A stretch of 64,000 nt of DNA, taken from NCBI GenBank assembly GCA_029204225.1, contig CM055107.1, positions 8,797,472-8,861,471 on the forward strand. The letters run 5' to 3'. The position numbers and the translations under genes were made by a program. The notes beneath the pieces were generated by a model. That model had not been told where the DNA came from. It did not search any database and worked only from the letters and a program-made list of their open reading frames with translations. The stretch's first letter is position 1. Each line of letters opens with the position of its first letter. Shown here in pieces: positions 21,331 through 32,777 of this stretch. The stretch comes from Diphasiastrum complanatum. Its lineage: Eukaryota > Streptophyta > Lycopodiopsida > Lycopodiales > Lycopodiaceae.

Positions 21331-22015
21331 CATCAGAACTTCCAGAGAACTACCAACAGTCAAATCAAGCCTGGATGAAGCTGATTACCAGTTTACAAAA
21401 GTTAAAAATCAGAAATCTCGAGATCTCATCAAAAAACACTCTAAAAGAGCACTTTTTTTATGATTTTTTGAGATCCCCTGGGAGATAGCTCTTGAAACTT
21501 GGACAGTCACCGGATCTGACCTAGATGCATCCATGAAAATCTCTGCGAGAGTTCCTGATGGAGGAATCATCATTTTTTAGTGTATGCGAGAGTTCCTAGA
21601 AGCTGAATTTTCAGAACCCTCGCAGAGCATCAAGTCATCTTACCAACCCTCGCAAAGTGTCTAAATGGAATCAGAACAGTGAAATTAGTCTGTCTACATG
21701 ATCTAATCTTGAAAATCCAATCACAGGAACAAGTTGTGCAAGAGATCACTTCTTGTCAGAGTTGAACCCTCGTAGACACCCTGAACCCTCGCAGAACCTT
21801 TGCAGGGTAGTCAAATCACCTTCTGAACTCTCGCAGACTTTCAGGAGGTCTTAGAATTTTGTGAAGAAGGTACCTGCCAAAATTTGGGTGGAATTGAACA
21901 AGGAAAAGTGGATTTCACCTAATACGCACTCTAAATTCCACTATATAAGGGCTAAATTCGAGTCATTTGTCACCTTTGGTCAATCAGTCTTATCTTCGCG
22001 ATTAAAGTTAAAAAA
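21331..22015. other. Unassigned LTR-like sequence with repeated CCCTCGCAGA motif
   Basis: Between about 21540 and 21840 the words CCCTCGCAGA, CTCTCGCAGA and GCGAGAGTTCCT recur about eight times on both strands. A TATA box (CCACTATATAAGGGC) lies at 21941. This looks like a promoter-bearing LTR piece of another family, truncated at the gag junction at about 22016. Confidence 0.45.
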
Positions 22016-22456
22016 CTAGTCACGAGCTTTAGCGATCATGGTCAAAGAAAACAGTTGAATCATAGCATCAGGAGATGTTTCGCCATAAACATCGCACGCA
22101 TTCTCAAAGATTTGCAAGAATCTTCGAGGGTCCGAACTACCATCAAATTTTGGTAGATACAATTTTGGGTTTCTTTTATCATGATGAGCACCGTGTTTAG
22201 CAAAAGCACCATTAAGGTGGCTTCTGGCCTGTGAGGGTTCAGCGCCATAAAAATGGGCTCTTGCTGGTAAAGACTCGGCTCTATCAGGTTCACGGCTGTC
22301 GAATGGATTTGTAGACGGCTCTTGTATATGGGACCACATTCTAGAAAATCTAAGATGTCTGATTTCTTCATATCTGGGTAACACCATGTGATGTGGATAT
22401 TCATTTGTAATATGGGGATTTGTATGGTGTTCCATTGGAAATTTTTTCTTTTGCAT
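22016..22456 (-). pseudogene. Ty3/gypsy gag N-terminal part (gypsy element 2)
   Basis: A 146-codon minus-strand frame begins MQKKKFPMEHHTNPH and contains IQEPSTNPFDSREPDRAE, LPKFDGSSDPRRFLQ and GETSPDAMIQLFSLT, then breaks at ARD where homologous copies continue into WFSKL. The break is at the junction with 21331-22015. Its N-terminus is the best available view of the family's Gag start. Confidence 0.85.
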
Positions 22457-22729
22457 CAGTTAGTTGGTAAGGGTGGATTTGTGTAATATGTCAAGTAGCT
22501 ATTGTATATTGGGTGTGTTAGTGATTTGGGTAATGGGAGTGCGTACAATTTGGTTAGTGGGTAAGCTAGGTCATTGCGTAAGGTGGTTGCATAATGTGTG
22601 TGCTTGGGGGTTGTGTAATGTGTGTGACGGGTGTGTTAGGGGGTTGGGTAAGGGTAAGCTAGTTTTGTTTTTTTTTTGCTTTTTTGTTTTTTTTTTTTGG
22701 TGTTTTCTATGGGGTCGGAAAATTGGAGT
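22457..22729 (-). other. Gypsy element 2 leader next to gag
   Basis: G/T-rich on the plus strand, with repeated TGTGTAATGTGTGTG and GTTAGTGGGTAAGC phrases and a poly-T run. No gene. Confidence 0.5.
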
Positions 22730-23410
22730 GGGTCGGAAAAATGGATGGTATCGAAAATTATGGGGATCGAAAAAAAAATGAGGTATTGAAAATGGGTGTA
22801 TCAAAAGATAGCGACTCGAAAAAAGATAACTCGAAAAATTGGTGACTCAAAAATCTGATTACTCAAAAGAGTGGCGACTCGAAAAAAAAAAAAAAAAGTA
22901 GTATCGAAAAAAAAAATGGTGGATTTTAGAGATTTGGGTGACTCGAAAAATTGATGGTATCGAAAAAAAAATTACTTTAAAAAGAGATTTTTTGAAAATA
23001 TTCCATGAAGTATCAAAAAAAATAATGAAGTATCGAAAAATGTTGTATGGAAAAGTGATAGGAATCAAAAAGTGGTGGATCGAAAAAATGATGGGTCTAA
23101 AAACGAGGTATCGAAAAAATGGGTTACTCAAAAAATAGCGACTCAAAAAAATTGGTGACTCAAAAAAATGGGTGGTTGAAAAAAGGATGATTGAGAAAGG
23201 ATGACTCGAAAAAAGAGGTGACTCGAAAAATTGATGACTTGAAAATTGGAGTATCGAAATATTGTTTCGAAAAAATAGAGGGTATCAAAAAATGGTGTAT
23301 CAAAAAACTGGATGGATAGAAAAAAATGTGGTATCAAAAATGGATGGATCGAAATAATGATGGGTCAAAAAACGAGGTATCAAAAATTTAGCAATGGGTC
23401 AAAAAATAAA
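22730..23410. repeat. Short-unit array with core ACTCGAAAAA / TATCGAAAAA
   Basis: Dozens of units of about 12-20 bases built on GACTCGAAAAAT, GTATCGAAAAA and GGGTCAAAAAA, with spacers such as TGGTGG. Frames of 60-95 codons on either strand consist of Lys or Phe/Ser runs dictated by the repeat. Confidence 0.85.
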
Positions 23411-23619
23411 GTCAGTGTAGTCGAGATGTTAGTGAGGTCGTCGACGATCAAGTTCTCAAAGAGGGCCGTCAGTCAAGATGGTATGGAGGGTGGTCCGGTC
23501 GAGATGGGATGGAGGGTCGGATTGGAAAATTTGAATGGAGGGTCAAATCAAAAAATTTGAATGTAGGGTCAAAATATTTTTTTTTTTTTAAATTTTCTTT
23601 TAGTATCAGTGAGTAAGCT

Positions 23620-24035
23620 AGGTGTTGGTTCAGTTGGAAGTTGGCTTGGTCGATACGGTCAAAATGTCATTATGTTGGCTCGATCTAAATGGCGTTAGCT
23701 GGGTTTGGTCGAAGTTAGTTCTGGATGTCTCGGTCGAAGTTAGTTCGTTAGTGCTCGGTCGAAGTTAGTTCTGGATCGATGGGTCGAAGTTAATTTGTGA
23801 GAGCTCAGTCGAAATTAGTTTGTGAGAGCTTGGTCGAAGTTAGTTTGTGAGAGCTTAGTCGAAGTGAGTTCTGGATCGTTCGATCGAAGTCTTTTTGAAG
23901 AGGCTCGGTCGAAGTTACGTTAGGTGGGCTCAGGTGAAATGTCGCTAGGTGGGTTTGGTCGAGATTGTGAAAGGAGGTGTTTGGTTGAGGTGAAGTTGCA
24001 GGAGTCAGTCGAGAGCGAATTGCTTGCAAGAGTCG
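23620..24035. repeat. 25-bp minisatellite array (core GCTYGGTCGAAGTTAGTT)
   Basis: Units of GAGCTTGGTCGAAGTTAGTT plus a tail. Starts at 23801, 23826 and 23851 are exactly 25 apart. Unlike arrays A and B the period is not a multiple of three, so no amino-acid repeat is kept. Confidence 0.88.
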
Positions 24036-25009
24036 GTGGAAAGCTGATGGAGGGGCTTGGGAATTTTTTATAGGATTTCTTTGTTAAAGAAAGATAGGTA
24101 AGTTTGTGTGTAAGGGTTAGGGTTTGTGAGTGTATTTGTGTTGTTTGTTGGGAACCCTCATGGAAGAGAATTTTTTTTTGAAAGGCGGTTGTCTCCCCCG
24201 GCTTCCTTCTGTTCGGTGTGCTTACAGAGTTCGTGGCAGCGTGGAGGTTCAGATTGATTCGAAGGGGTTGTTCGCTTGGATGACATTGCTTGTAGTGTGT
24301 TCAAACATCCAACAATGATAAACTCCTGTTTGTTTTGCCTGTTTTGTTGCTTTTTCAGGGTTTGGTTGCTTGCAGTACGATTGTGTATGCGGATCGTGGA
24401 GTCTTCAGGTCGTTTTTCAAGTCGGATTGAAGTAATCGTGTTCTGTCGATCCAGAGTTGAAGGCAAATCAGGGTTTTGTGTCAGCTCGGTCCAGATTGGA
24501 TTGAGATAGGCATTTTCAGTTGGTCGAGATTTGTGCTCATGGTAGTCGGTCGAGATACTTTGAAGCCAGCCGGTGGAGAGTTTGTGCTCATGTTAGCTGG
24601 TCGAGATGGCTTTGAAGCCAACTGGTCGAGAACTGAAGGAGAAAGCTCTGGTGAGGGAGTGCAGGAGCGTGAGGGCTCAAACGAGGGAGTGCATGGGTGT
24701 TGGCTCGTTGGCAGGTTTCATTTGCAGGGCCATGGTTTTGTAGTTCATTGGCGTGGGGGCTCGTGTGCAGATTGTCTAGGGCGCATTCAGGTCTGTAGGC
24801 CTTGTAGTTGTGGTTAGGCGTTTGGCTTAGTTAGAGAGTCATCCATGTTGTCACAGGTAGGTGGCACGGTCAGTGAGCTATCCATGTATTCGGCTCAATT
24901 ATCTGATTGTGAAGGTATTGGTCAGTTAGTGAGGCATCCTCTATTCGGTCAGGAAGGAGACAGCAGTCGGCTGAGGTCGCAGTCTTAGTTTTTCTTCAAA
25001 GGAGGTGGA
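24036..25009 (-). other. Gypsy element 2 leader, middle part
   Basis: Contains further GGTCGAGAT words, with a pair of about 55-base units around 24530 and 24600 (GTCGAGAT, TTGAAGCCA, TTGTGCTCATG). Open frames follow the repeats. No family is recognised. Confidence 0.5.
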
Positions 25010-25300
25010 AGTGACATCAGTAGCTTGCTGTATGGGGAATGCATATGTTCATTGGGGCGATATGACAAGGCTGTGGTTTCTTATCAGAAGGCTTTCAGCA
25101 TGTTTAAATTTGTCAAAGGAGAGACACATGTTGCAGTTGTGTCAAGATACATAAGGCTTGCAGATGTATCGTTGAAAACAGAAAGCAGTTTGCTGCTGTA
25201 TATGAAACAAGAAATGAGCTAGAACAAGTTTTTTGCCTTTTGCAAAGATCCCAACAAGCTTTGTGCCATATATTGGTTGTTTGGGTTGTGTGAGAGCGTT
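25010..25300 (+). pseudogene. Captured TPR-protein fragment (kinesin-light-chain-related type)
   Basis: The plus-strand frame reads YGECICSLGRYDKAVVSYQK, then FKFVKGETHVAVVSRYIRLA. That is the typical tetratricopeptide spacing (G-RYD-A--SY-KA, then KGETH--V---Y-RLAD) of plant kinesin-light-chain-related proteins. A frame change near 25175 leads to FAAVYETRNELEQVF. It lies in the gypsy leader, antisense to the element. It is too short to be a gene; capture of host sequence by the element is the likely origin. Confidence 0.55.
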
Positions 25301-25504
25301 TGCAAGTCGTTGAACTACCCAACAGGTTGTAGAAGGAGATTGTGGCCCGATGGGTTTTAGAATCAAATTGAATAGGTACGTTCAGATAGTCTGGTGCAAA
25401 CTAAAAAAGATGATGATAGATCTAGATAGCTAGTGCATTTTGGTATGGATCTGGTTGAGAAGAACGTTGCAGCAGGTATGGAGTAAAGATGTGGATGTGT
25501 TGAA

Positions 25505-25520
25505 GTGGCAACGGGCACCA
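25505..25520 (-). promoter_or_regulatory. Primer binding site of gypsy element 2
   Basis: Minus-strand TGGTGCCCGTTGCCAC, two bases from the LTR end CTGTCAACA; the counterpart of 3799-3813. Confidence 0.78.
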
Positions 25521-25522
25521 AA

Positions 25523-26751
25523 TGTTGACAGATTCTACACTCTAGAATCTATTTACTAGTTCTTTCTTGTTTATTGTTTACAAGAACTATTTTCTGTCTG
25601 TTTAGAGGCTTGTTGGCATTTTCTTGAATGTTAGCTTCCTAGCTTAATGCCGAAACCAGGCAAAAGGGACTGGTATCGATGTAGTAAATGTCCTGCCTGT
25701 CAGAGGACAAACCAGAATCGTCTGTCTTGAATCAAAATCACATGCATTCACATCTGAACATGCAATCAAAACGTTCAGTCCATAGATCAGCATGAAGTCC
25801 AGGTGAACAAATCATGTTATCCTACTCTAATGCTGCAATATCAAGTGAAGAGATCCCTAAAAGACTGAAACTACTCTACACATGCATTAACCTACAAACT
25901 AGAAACAAAAACTAAATGGACAGCTTCTTCAAATCTGAAAACTAAACTAGCATACACATTATCACTACAAGAAACAAAGCAAAAACTAAACTAACTAAAC
26001 TAGACAGCATTTTAGAAGTCCAAGAATCAAGAAACACTCATTTCTTGATTCTTGGATATCCCAAAAACATCAAGAACTGGAATGTCTAGGATAAGCAAGA
26101 TCTACTCCACAAATCCAGCCTATTTAGTTTACCTGAATGCTGATTTTTACATTAATCTACAAGAAACATGAAATCTAATCCACTCTACAAAAGCAAGGGA
26201 ACTAATCCACTCTAAGATCCACAACCATACACAAAGGAGATGGAGGGGCAAGATCATTAATGCATCACTCAAGAAACAAGAATGATCAAGGAGCTCAAGA
26301 ATGCATCAAAACTCATGGAAGATAGTCTCATTTCAGCATGGAGTAGATACATTTACAAAAGCTTCCCTTCTACAAAGGGGGCGTTTCTTAAATAAGCAAG
26401 AGAGCTCCTTAGGTGGCATCCTAGTGGAATTTTCACATTTCAAAAATTACAAGTGGATTAATGCTCTCCACTAGAGGTCACCATCAAAAGGTGGCTCACT
26501 CTACTTTCTTTAAGAGGGGTCTACTTCTATTTATTTTATTTGCCTAGAAATACTAGTTCCTACATAGTCATTCCATCTTCCGGGATTCACCATGAGGCTT
26601 ACACAGTTCTTGCTTGTCATTACTACTAATATTCCTCGGCTCTCAATCTTCGTTAGTCTCGTCTTCTCAGAGACCTCCTTGGTCTAAGGTGAGAGGTGCT
26701 CTTGAGTTGCTCTGTCCCAGTATCTTGGGGATTCGTCAGAATCAGCCAACA
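25523..26751 (-). mobile_element. 5' LTR of gypsy element 2
   Basis: 1229 bp, from TGTTGGCTG (minus strand, at 26751) to CTGTCAACA at 25523. Homologous to the LTRs at 3816-4996 and 36402 onward. Confidence 0.88.
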
Positions 26752-26754
26752 TAG

Positions 26755-29320
26755 AACAGTGGTTTAAACTTGTGACCACAAAAACTCTAGATGATAGAGC
26801 TTTCTCGATGGGCCTAGAGAAATTGAACACTTTAAGATTGGCAGAGGTCTCAAATGAGACAAGATGTCGTTGGTTGTCTTTGTGCCTTGGTGGGGCGGCA
26901 GCACGAGATCAATATGGAATCCCAGCAAGTGACAAGAAATTTCGATTGTGGGTTGGAAAAGAAGTATTTTACGAAATTCTTTGCTTTGAAGCTTGTAAAA
27001 TCTTGGAGCTATGTGAGGGGGCAGGAGGTATGCGCCTGTGTTTGATATGGTCTTTCATTTTGGTTTTAGATGTATGAGTGAATATATTGATATCATGTTG
27101 AGCTTTGTGGTTGTAGATTCATTGAACACAGCAACAAAATCATTTGTGAAGTACTCGGTTAAGTTGAGGTATAGAGATAAAATATTTCATCCCCTATTTG
27201 CAATGATGGAACCAATATTGTCCCCGAATGCCAAGGAGGAAGCATAACTCGCCGCAAAACGTATTACATGGAGGTATCAATATTTGTAATTCAAAGCAAT
27301 TACGTTTTTTCCATTCTTTTTCGAATTTTTTTTTTGAGATTGGTTGTTGTTTACTTGTAGGTATTACTTTCATCTAAAAGCAAAGACTCCTGATTTTGAG
27401 ATGCCCCAACCTATGGAAATGTGGAATGAAATATCCACAATAAAAGAAGTATGTATTCGACAAAGGCAAACATGGGCAGAAAAAATGCACTGAGTGAGTG
27501 GGAGATACGGTATTGTCCCTGGTGGATTGATTTCCAAGAGGGAGAATGTACTCCATCAGAGAAAACGCAGTATGAATTGCATGAAATGGGACGGTTGGTG
27601 GTTGGGGACGATGATGATGAGACAGCCACACAAATGGCCGTGAAGTCAATATTGCAAGCTGCACCAAAAAAGCCCACTCGTGCTATTGACAGAAAAGGAA
27701 AACGAAAATCTGATGTCGACCAACAAGCAGAAGAGATGATTGCAAAGTTTGTAGTTTTGCCTTGCTTCAACGTTACTTTATTTTACTTCGTAAATGTAAG
27801 TAAACAAATCTGTTACTTTACTTTACTTTAGTTGACAAATCTGTTTGATGTTTCTGTGTACAACCCAAGGCTATCATACCTGCAAAAAGAAGACGTGAAG
27901 AATTTGAATATATGAAGGTGGACATGGTCGAATTGAGCACGAAATCGACATCTTCAATTGAGGTCATTGTTGCTGATGTGATTGCTTTGACAGAAGCAAT
28001 TTCAAAGGGAGAAACTTTATCTGAGTATCAAAGCATGAAACATTTTATGGAATGCAACAACTCGTTCAGGAGGTCAAGGAAGGGTAAAACCACCACATAC
28101 AGTGCTGACTTGATTATTGTGGACCTACCTACCGGATATATGGTAGACGGCCTTGTTGGTGCATATATGGTAGACGGCCTTGTTGGTGCAGACTCCACAT
28201 GGAATAATTGGTCGGATGATATCTTGGAGTCCAGCTTGGACATATGTAATGTGGTGTTGGATGATAGAGGATGGATTGTGCTCATCAGCCTACCAGGAAA
28301 AAGATTATATGTCGAGATTCAAATTGGACGACGTAAGTTTACAATTCATGAACGTGGAGGCTTGAGGAGTATCGAGAAGTACGAAAAAATGTTCAAGTTA
28401 CATTGTTTTTTTGTTTATGAATTAAACAATGTAGGTCTTTCCGGTCTTTTTTAATTGTGTTGTTCTGTAGTATTTGTTGTCAAGGAGTGTTAGGGTATAA
28501 TATGTTCGGTTTACTGTACTCAAAAGACTGATCTTGCTTCATGTGTAGATGCATTTGATGGATGTTTATTTGCTATCACGCAAAGGTCCCATTCCCTTGA
28601 TTGATCATGATCGTGCAAAGAATTTTGATAAGGGGTTATTAGATTTTGATTCGGATACGTGGACACATTACCTTCCACGTTCAGAGTGGTCAAAAGACAC
28701 ACAGAGCAATCGGCCTGTGAGAGGTAGTGCAGAGAAGAGCGAGTACTTCATGATATTTCTGATCTTTGCCTTATGCCTTGAGGGGGGGGGGATCGTATTA
28801 GACCTTCTTGTTGGTGTTGGCACTTCTATATTGGCAGTTCGTAAGGCAGGTGTTCATCTATTTGGCATGGACATTGATGAGACATGTGTAGCGTGGTTGA
28901 AAGAGAACAGAAGTACGACCCTTGACCAACAACAAATTATTGTGAGAACTATTTTGTCTAGCATTTGCTTTGCTAATATCTCAAACATCTGAGTATTCGA
29001 CACACACAATAATTTTCCTTTAGTGGTGATCGAAGAGAACCCGATTCTACCTGACTTTGGTTCTGAAGTTTACATGGAATCGCCTGGATCTTAGTAAGTG
29101 TTTCAAATAACTTCTCATGTTTTCATTCTGTCAACGTCATTTATTGTAGGTTAATTTGTGATAGTGATTTGTGTTGCTATGTTGAAACCATGGCCAGGGT
29201 GATGGAGGTGTGGTGTGAAGACGTTAATGTCGTTGTTCGCAAAGAGCGTAAAAGAACGAAATGTTTATATGAGGATGACGAGACCCTTGAGAGGTTTGTT
29301 TTAGATTTGCGGATTTTCTT
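26755..29320 (+). pseudogene. Beta-class DNA-methyltransferase-like gene remnant, several exons
   Basis: Coding blocks separated by intron-like gaps: 26760-27060 (LEKLNTLRLAEVSNE, then in another frame FTKFFALKLVKSWSYV), 27070-27275, 27362-27775 (LSEWEIRYCPWWIDFQ, then KKPTRAIDRKGKRKSD), 27871-28400, 28549-28940, about 29025-29095 and 29200-29294. The 27871 block holds SADLIIVDLPTGY, which aligns with methylase motif IV (DPPY type), then RGWIVLISLPG. The 28549 block holds GGIVLDLLVGVGTSILAVRK and FGMDIDE, which match the SAM-binding motif I (LDPF-G-GT). The order IV before I is that of beta-class N6-adenine/N4-cytosine DNA methylases. Motif IV is altered (DLPT), and there are frameshifts and stops, so activity is unlikely. 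The upstream blocks match no domain I know. Confidence 0.6.
28136..28189 (+). repeat. Exact 27-bp tandem duplication
   Basis: The unit beginning ATATATGGTAGACGG is present twice without change, duplicating YMVDGLVGA right after the motif IV-like DLPTG. It is in frame and looks recent. Confidence 0.95.
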
Positions 29321-30029
29321 GACACTATGAATTATTTAGAGAGGTTCTTTTTTGGTGGACCTATATCATATAATGCATGTTTGTTCTACTTTACTAGCCA
29401 ATAAAAATCTTGTAGCTAAATATTCCATATCGGTCTAACTTTCTTGCTTCTCAAAAATTATTTGTTGGGTGGTCTATTTTGTGTTTGTTTATATATATTT
29501 GATCATGTGCTTAACTTGCCTGTGAAGTAAAGAGACAATTATTCTAATGTCAAACAACTACTCCAAGCCAAAAATGTAGACAAATGTAAACTTGATGTGA
29601 AATATTTCTTTTGACTTGAGTACTTGTTGCATCAACATAGAGAACAATGTAGATAATGTCTTTTTTCACTCGCATCAACATATATGTTACAATTTTATTT
29701 AAGCAAAATCTTGGTGCATGTTTTGGACCATGGAGAAAAACCCAATTATTTCATCTGAAACGTACACACTCCACTTGTTTGAATTGAGCACCTTGGTCCT
29801 CTTTAAAGTGCCTGATAGTTTTGGATTCTTATCTCAAACCCTAAACCATTACACCTGGTCTTGGTGTGACCTCACAAATATGCATCCCGTCCGACACCAG
29901 TACTTCATTCGGGCGCAACCAGCCACTCTCCGGCTTGATAGGCCTACTATCCCTGAATTGACATTGGGATTTTTCGTTCAAACGAATGTTTTCGAGCACC
30001 TGCTCGTCCGTTTGCAACCAGGTACTATA
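29321..30029. other. No gene seen
   Basis: AT-rich sequence to about 29720, then about 300 bases with short open frames on both strands (29718-30227 plus, 29841-30035 minus) resembling no family. Confidence 0.4.
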
Positions 30030-30850
30030 AGCCAAGAAGCCTCTCTAATCAATGTACTTTGCAGATATGGCATGGAGGACAGTAAGTCGATAGACACACC
30101 CATGGATCCAAGATCCAAACTATCTAAATACATGTGCCCCAGAACTCAAGCAGAACAGAAAGAGATGTGCAGACACCCTTATCAGTCGATAATCGGGTCT
30201 ATAATATATTCTATGATCTGCACATGACCTGATCTAGCATATCTGATACACTGTCACAATACATGTCCAATCAAGGCTTACAACGGCTTTGCAAAGAGTA
30301 TTGAAGTACATTCAAGCTACAAAGCAATATGCTTTGTGCTATAATAGTAATTTCAAAGCTGCACTTACATTAGTCACTTATTCAAATTCAAATTGGGCAG
30401 AAGACATGGATACCATAAAGTCCACATCTGGTTATATTTGTTTCCTTGCAGGAGGACCCATTTCACGGAACAGAAGAAAGCATAAATGCATTTCGTTGTC
30501 CTCTACAGAATCCGAATACGTTGCAGCTACATCAACAGTGAAAGAGATTATTTGGCTCAGAAGGTTGCTACAAGATCTTCAATTTTCACAGATCAATCCA
30601 ACTATACTCGAATGCGACAATCAAAGTTGCATAGCTCTATCTTTGAACCCACGAACTCATACTAGAACTAAACACATAGAAGTTCAGTTTCATTTTTTTA
30701 GAGAGAGTTTAGAATAAAGATGTTGTACTAAGTTATTGTCATACAGACAGTATGTTGGCTGACATTTTGACAAAACCTTTGTCAAAAGATAAACATTCTA
30801 CTTTAGTAGGTATCTTAAATCCCAATTTTAATTCAGATTCGTAGTAGTAA
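30030..30850 (+). pseudogene. Ty1/copia reverse transcriptase end and RNase H
   Basis: RT C-terminal motifs LCRYGMEDSKSIDTPMDP and YQSIIGSIIYSMICT are followed by a stop and frame change, then RNase H in 30289-30717 with SNSNWAEDMDTIKSTSGY, SLSSTESEYVAATS, ECDNQSCIALS and TRTKHIEVQFHFFRE. The N-terminal two thirds of pol are missing. A polypurine tract and LTR follow. Confidence 0.9.
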
Positions 30851-30854
30851 GCTT

Positions 30855-30957
30855 AAGGGGGAGTGTTGGAGTTAATCTTACTCCTACTCATCCTAACTAC
30901 CCTCCTATTCACTCAAATAAATCACTCTCTCAAAGCAGTCTGCAAAAATGAAATGTT
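30855..30957 (+). mobile_element. Polypurine tract and start of 3' LTR of copia relic
   Basis: AAGGGGGAG precedes TGTTGGAGTTAATC at 30864. The downstream LTR end was not located; the following Cys-rich repeat may be inside the LTR. Confidence 0.65.
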
Positions 30958-31290
30958 TTTCACAACAGCTTGCATTTTTGCATGCAATCTTCAACAGGCA
31001 AAAAATGCGAATACTGCGAGAAAGTCTTCAATTTGCATTTTTACACACAAACTGTAATAGCTGAAAAATGCGAAGATTCCAACAAAGTCTTCTACTTCAC
31101 ATTCCAGACAATCGAAGATTTTTTCAAATTTTGTGAAGAATGCGACAACAGTGTTTACTTGACATTCCAGGCACCCGAGGAACAAAAGGTCTTTGCGAGG
31201 AATGTGGAGACTTTGACAACACTAGTTTACTCGACATTTTAGGCATCCGAAAAATGCAACATTTTTTCGAAGAATGCGAGGAATGCGACA
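30958..31290 (+). repeat. About 60-bp repeats with TGCGA-GA-TGC units; Cys/Glu-rich reading
   Basis: Repeated phrases AATGCGAAGATTC, GAATGCGACAACA and GAATGCGAGGAATGCGAC are spaced about 60 bases apart. The reading frame gives KCEYCEKVF, FCEECDNSVYLTF and, in another frame, CEECGDFDN and FEECEECD: CXXC pairs separated by Phe-rich spacers. The CXXC pairs come from the repeat, and no zinc-finger family fits exactly. Confidence 0.5.
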
Positions 31291-31720
31291 TACTGCAAAT
31301 TTACATGGCTGCACAGGCCGAAACCACCACCTCCACCCTCCAGATCAATCCAACCATGCCCGAGCTCGAGCTTGCCTCTCCTCCTTATGCCACCTCACCA
31401 CCTCACGCCACGTCGTCTCATGTCGTCTCTCCACCTCCTATCATTTCATCGCCCCCCAAAACAGATCTTTCATCCACCTCCACAGTTCCTCCTCGCACTG
31501 ACGACACTCGTCCTAATCTTGCAACCGTGCATCAGCACTGGTACCATAATATCTTCTCAGTACCTAGTTTTGAACAGTCGGCCTTCTTCATAAAAAAATA
31601 TCCAGATATCAAGACAAGAGGCGACTACAAATTGCCAAGAACGCTTCTAAAGAAGACACCCGCCAATGTCCTATCCCTTATGCATCCCCAACCAAAATGG
31701 TGGAAGGCGGTGCTTATGCT
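31291..31720 (+). pseudogene. Family X copy C (diverged)
   Basis: The frame 31140-31871 encodes a Pro/Ser/Thr-rich linker, then LATVHQHWYHNIFSVPSFEQ, FFIKKYPDIKTRGDYKLP and LSLMHPQPKWWKAVLMLQ. It aligns with the corresponding parts of copies A and B but is clearly more diverged and has no stop at the SVP position. Confidence 0.65.
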
Positions 31721-32189
31721 CCAAGCAAACACATCTCCATATTCTTTAATAGGTCTTGGTATATACCAATTTCATATTTCGACAAATGTAAGGATATATT
31801 TACTTGTTTATCTAAACCAATGGAAATTTTGTGAATTTCCTCAATGTCAATCATTCCCATTCTTGAATTAACTTCTCTTCTCCCGTAAACTTATCGAGCT
31901 TGGTTATCATTCTGCTCCGGTTCTCCTTCCTCAGTCTCGTAACACTCCAAATATCGAATATCTACGTATTGGTGGTGTCACTCGACTCATCCGACGAGGA
32001 AGAAAATTTTGTATCAGAGGTATAACTCGTATCGGACTGAGTTTCTCCTTGATATTTGTCTTTTGAACACTTCATACGTATTTCTTGATTGGATCCTTTA
32101 ATTGGAAATCAAAATTCCTTCTTTTTCCAATATGTGACCATGTCGGCATCATATAGCCAGGATCTGCCTAACAACATGGGATATGAAGG
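31721..32189. other. No gene seen
   Basis: Unassigned sequence. Minus-strand phrases resemble copia-like debris, but no motif is certain. Confidence 0.35.
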
Positions 32190-32661
32190 TGTGAGAAATA
32201 TCAACTAGTTTAGTCATATTTTGGTTAATTGGCAATTTAGGCCAATTTGCATTTTAGACTTAGAGATAGATATTTCAAAGTTATAATAGTCTAAATGTTT
32301 TTTATTTACCACTTAAAGTTTTGGAAAGTGAGGGAAAGTAAGTAGACGAGCTTGGACCCATTCAAATTTGAATGATTGGTACATTGAATCTAGTCCATAT
32401 CGTGAGTAGTATTTTGAATCTAGAAGTTTCTATGGAGGGGACCACATTCAAAATAGGGCATAGACATGTTATAAATAGTGTACAAGCGTGGGAGAATATG
32501 ATTCTCTCTCTCTTATCTCTAAATATTTACCTCAATGTTGACAACATTGATTTCATCGGGAGTAAGATTAATTTTCTCCAAGAAAATGGCTCATTATCGA
32601 AGGGAGCAGGCCATCAACTTTTTTGTGGGTGTTGATGGAAGAATTCATCTTTTTACAACAC
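32190..32661 (+). mobile_element. Possible solo LTR
   Basis: Starts TGTGAGAAATATC, like the copia LTR at 10034 (TGTGAGAAATTGG). It contains a TATA-type TTATAAATAG at about 32470, then CTCTCTCTCTTATCTC, and ends near TTTACAACA. No target duplication was found, so the call is tentative. Confidence 0.35.
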
Positions 32662-32777
32662 ATCTTTAAAACATTATCTACAGTTTTCTTGACTACAATA
32701 ATGTTTAAACTGCAGTGCTCACTAATGTATGAAGAAGAAAAAAATTTAGAAATGATAAAGTGTACAAGTTTAAAAAC

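Noticed and set aside
22571..23146. Lys-rich and Phe-rich frames
   Set aside because: Products of the ACTCGAAAAA repeat on either strand.
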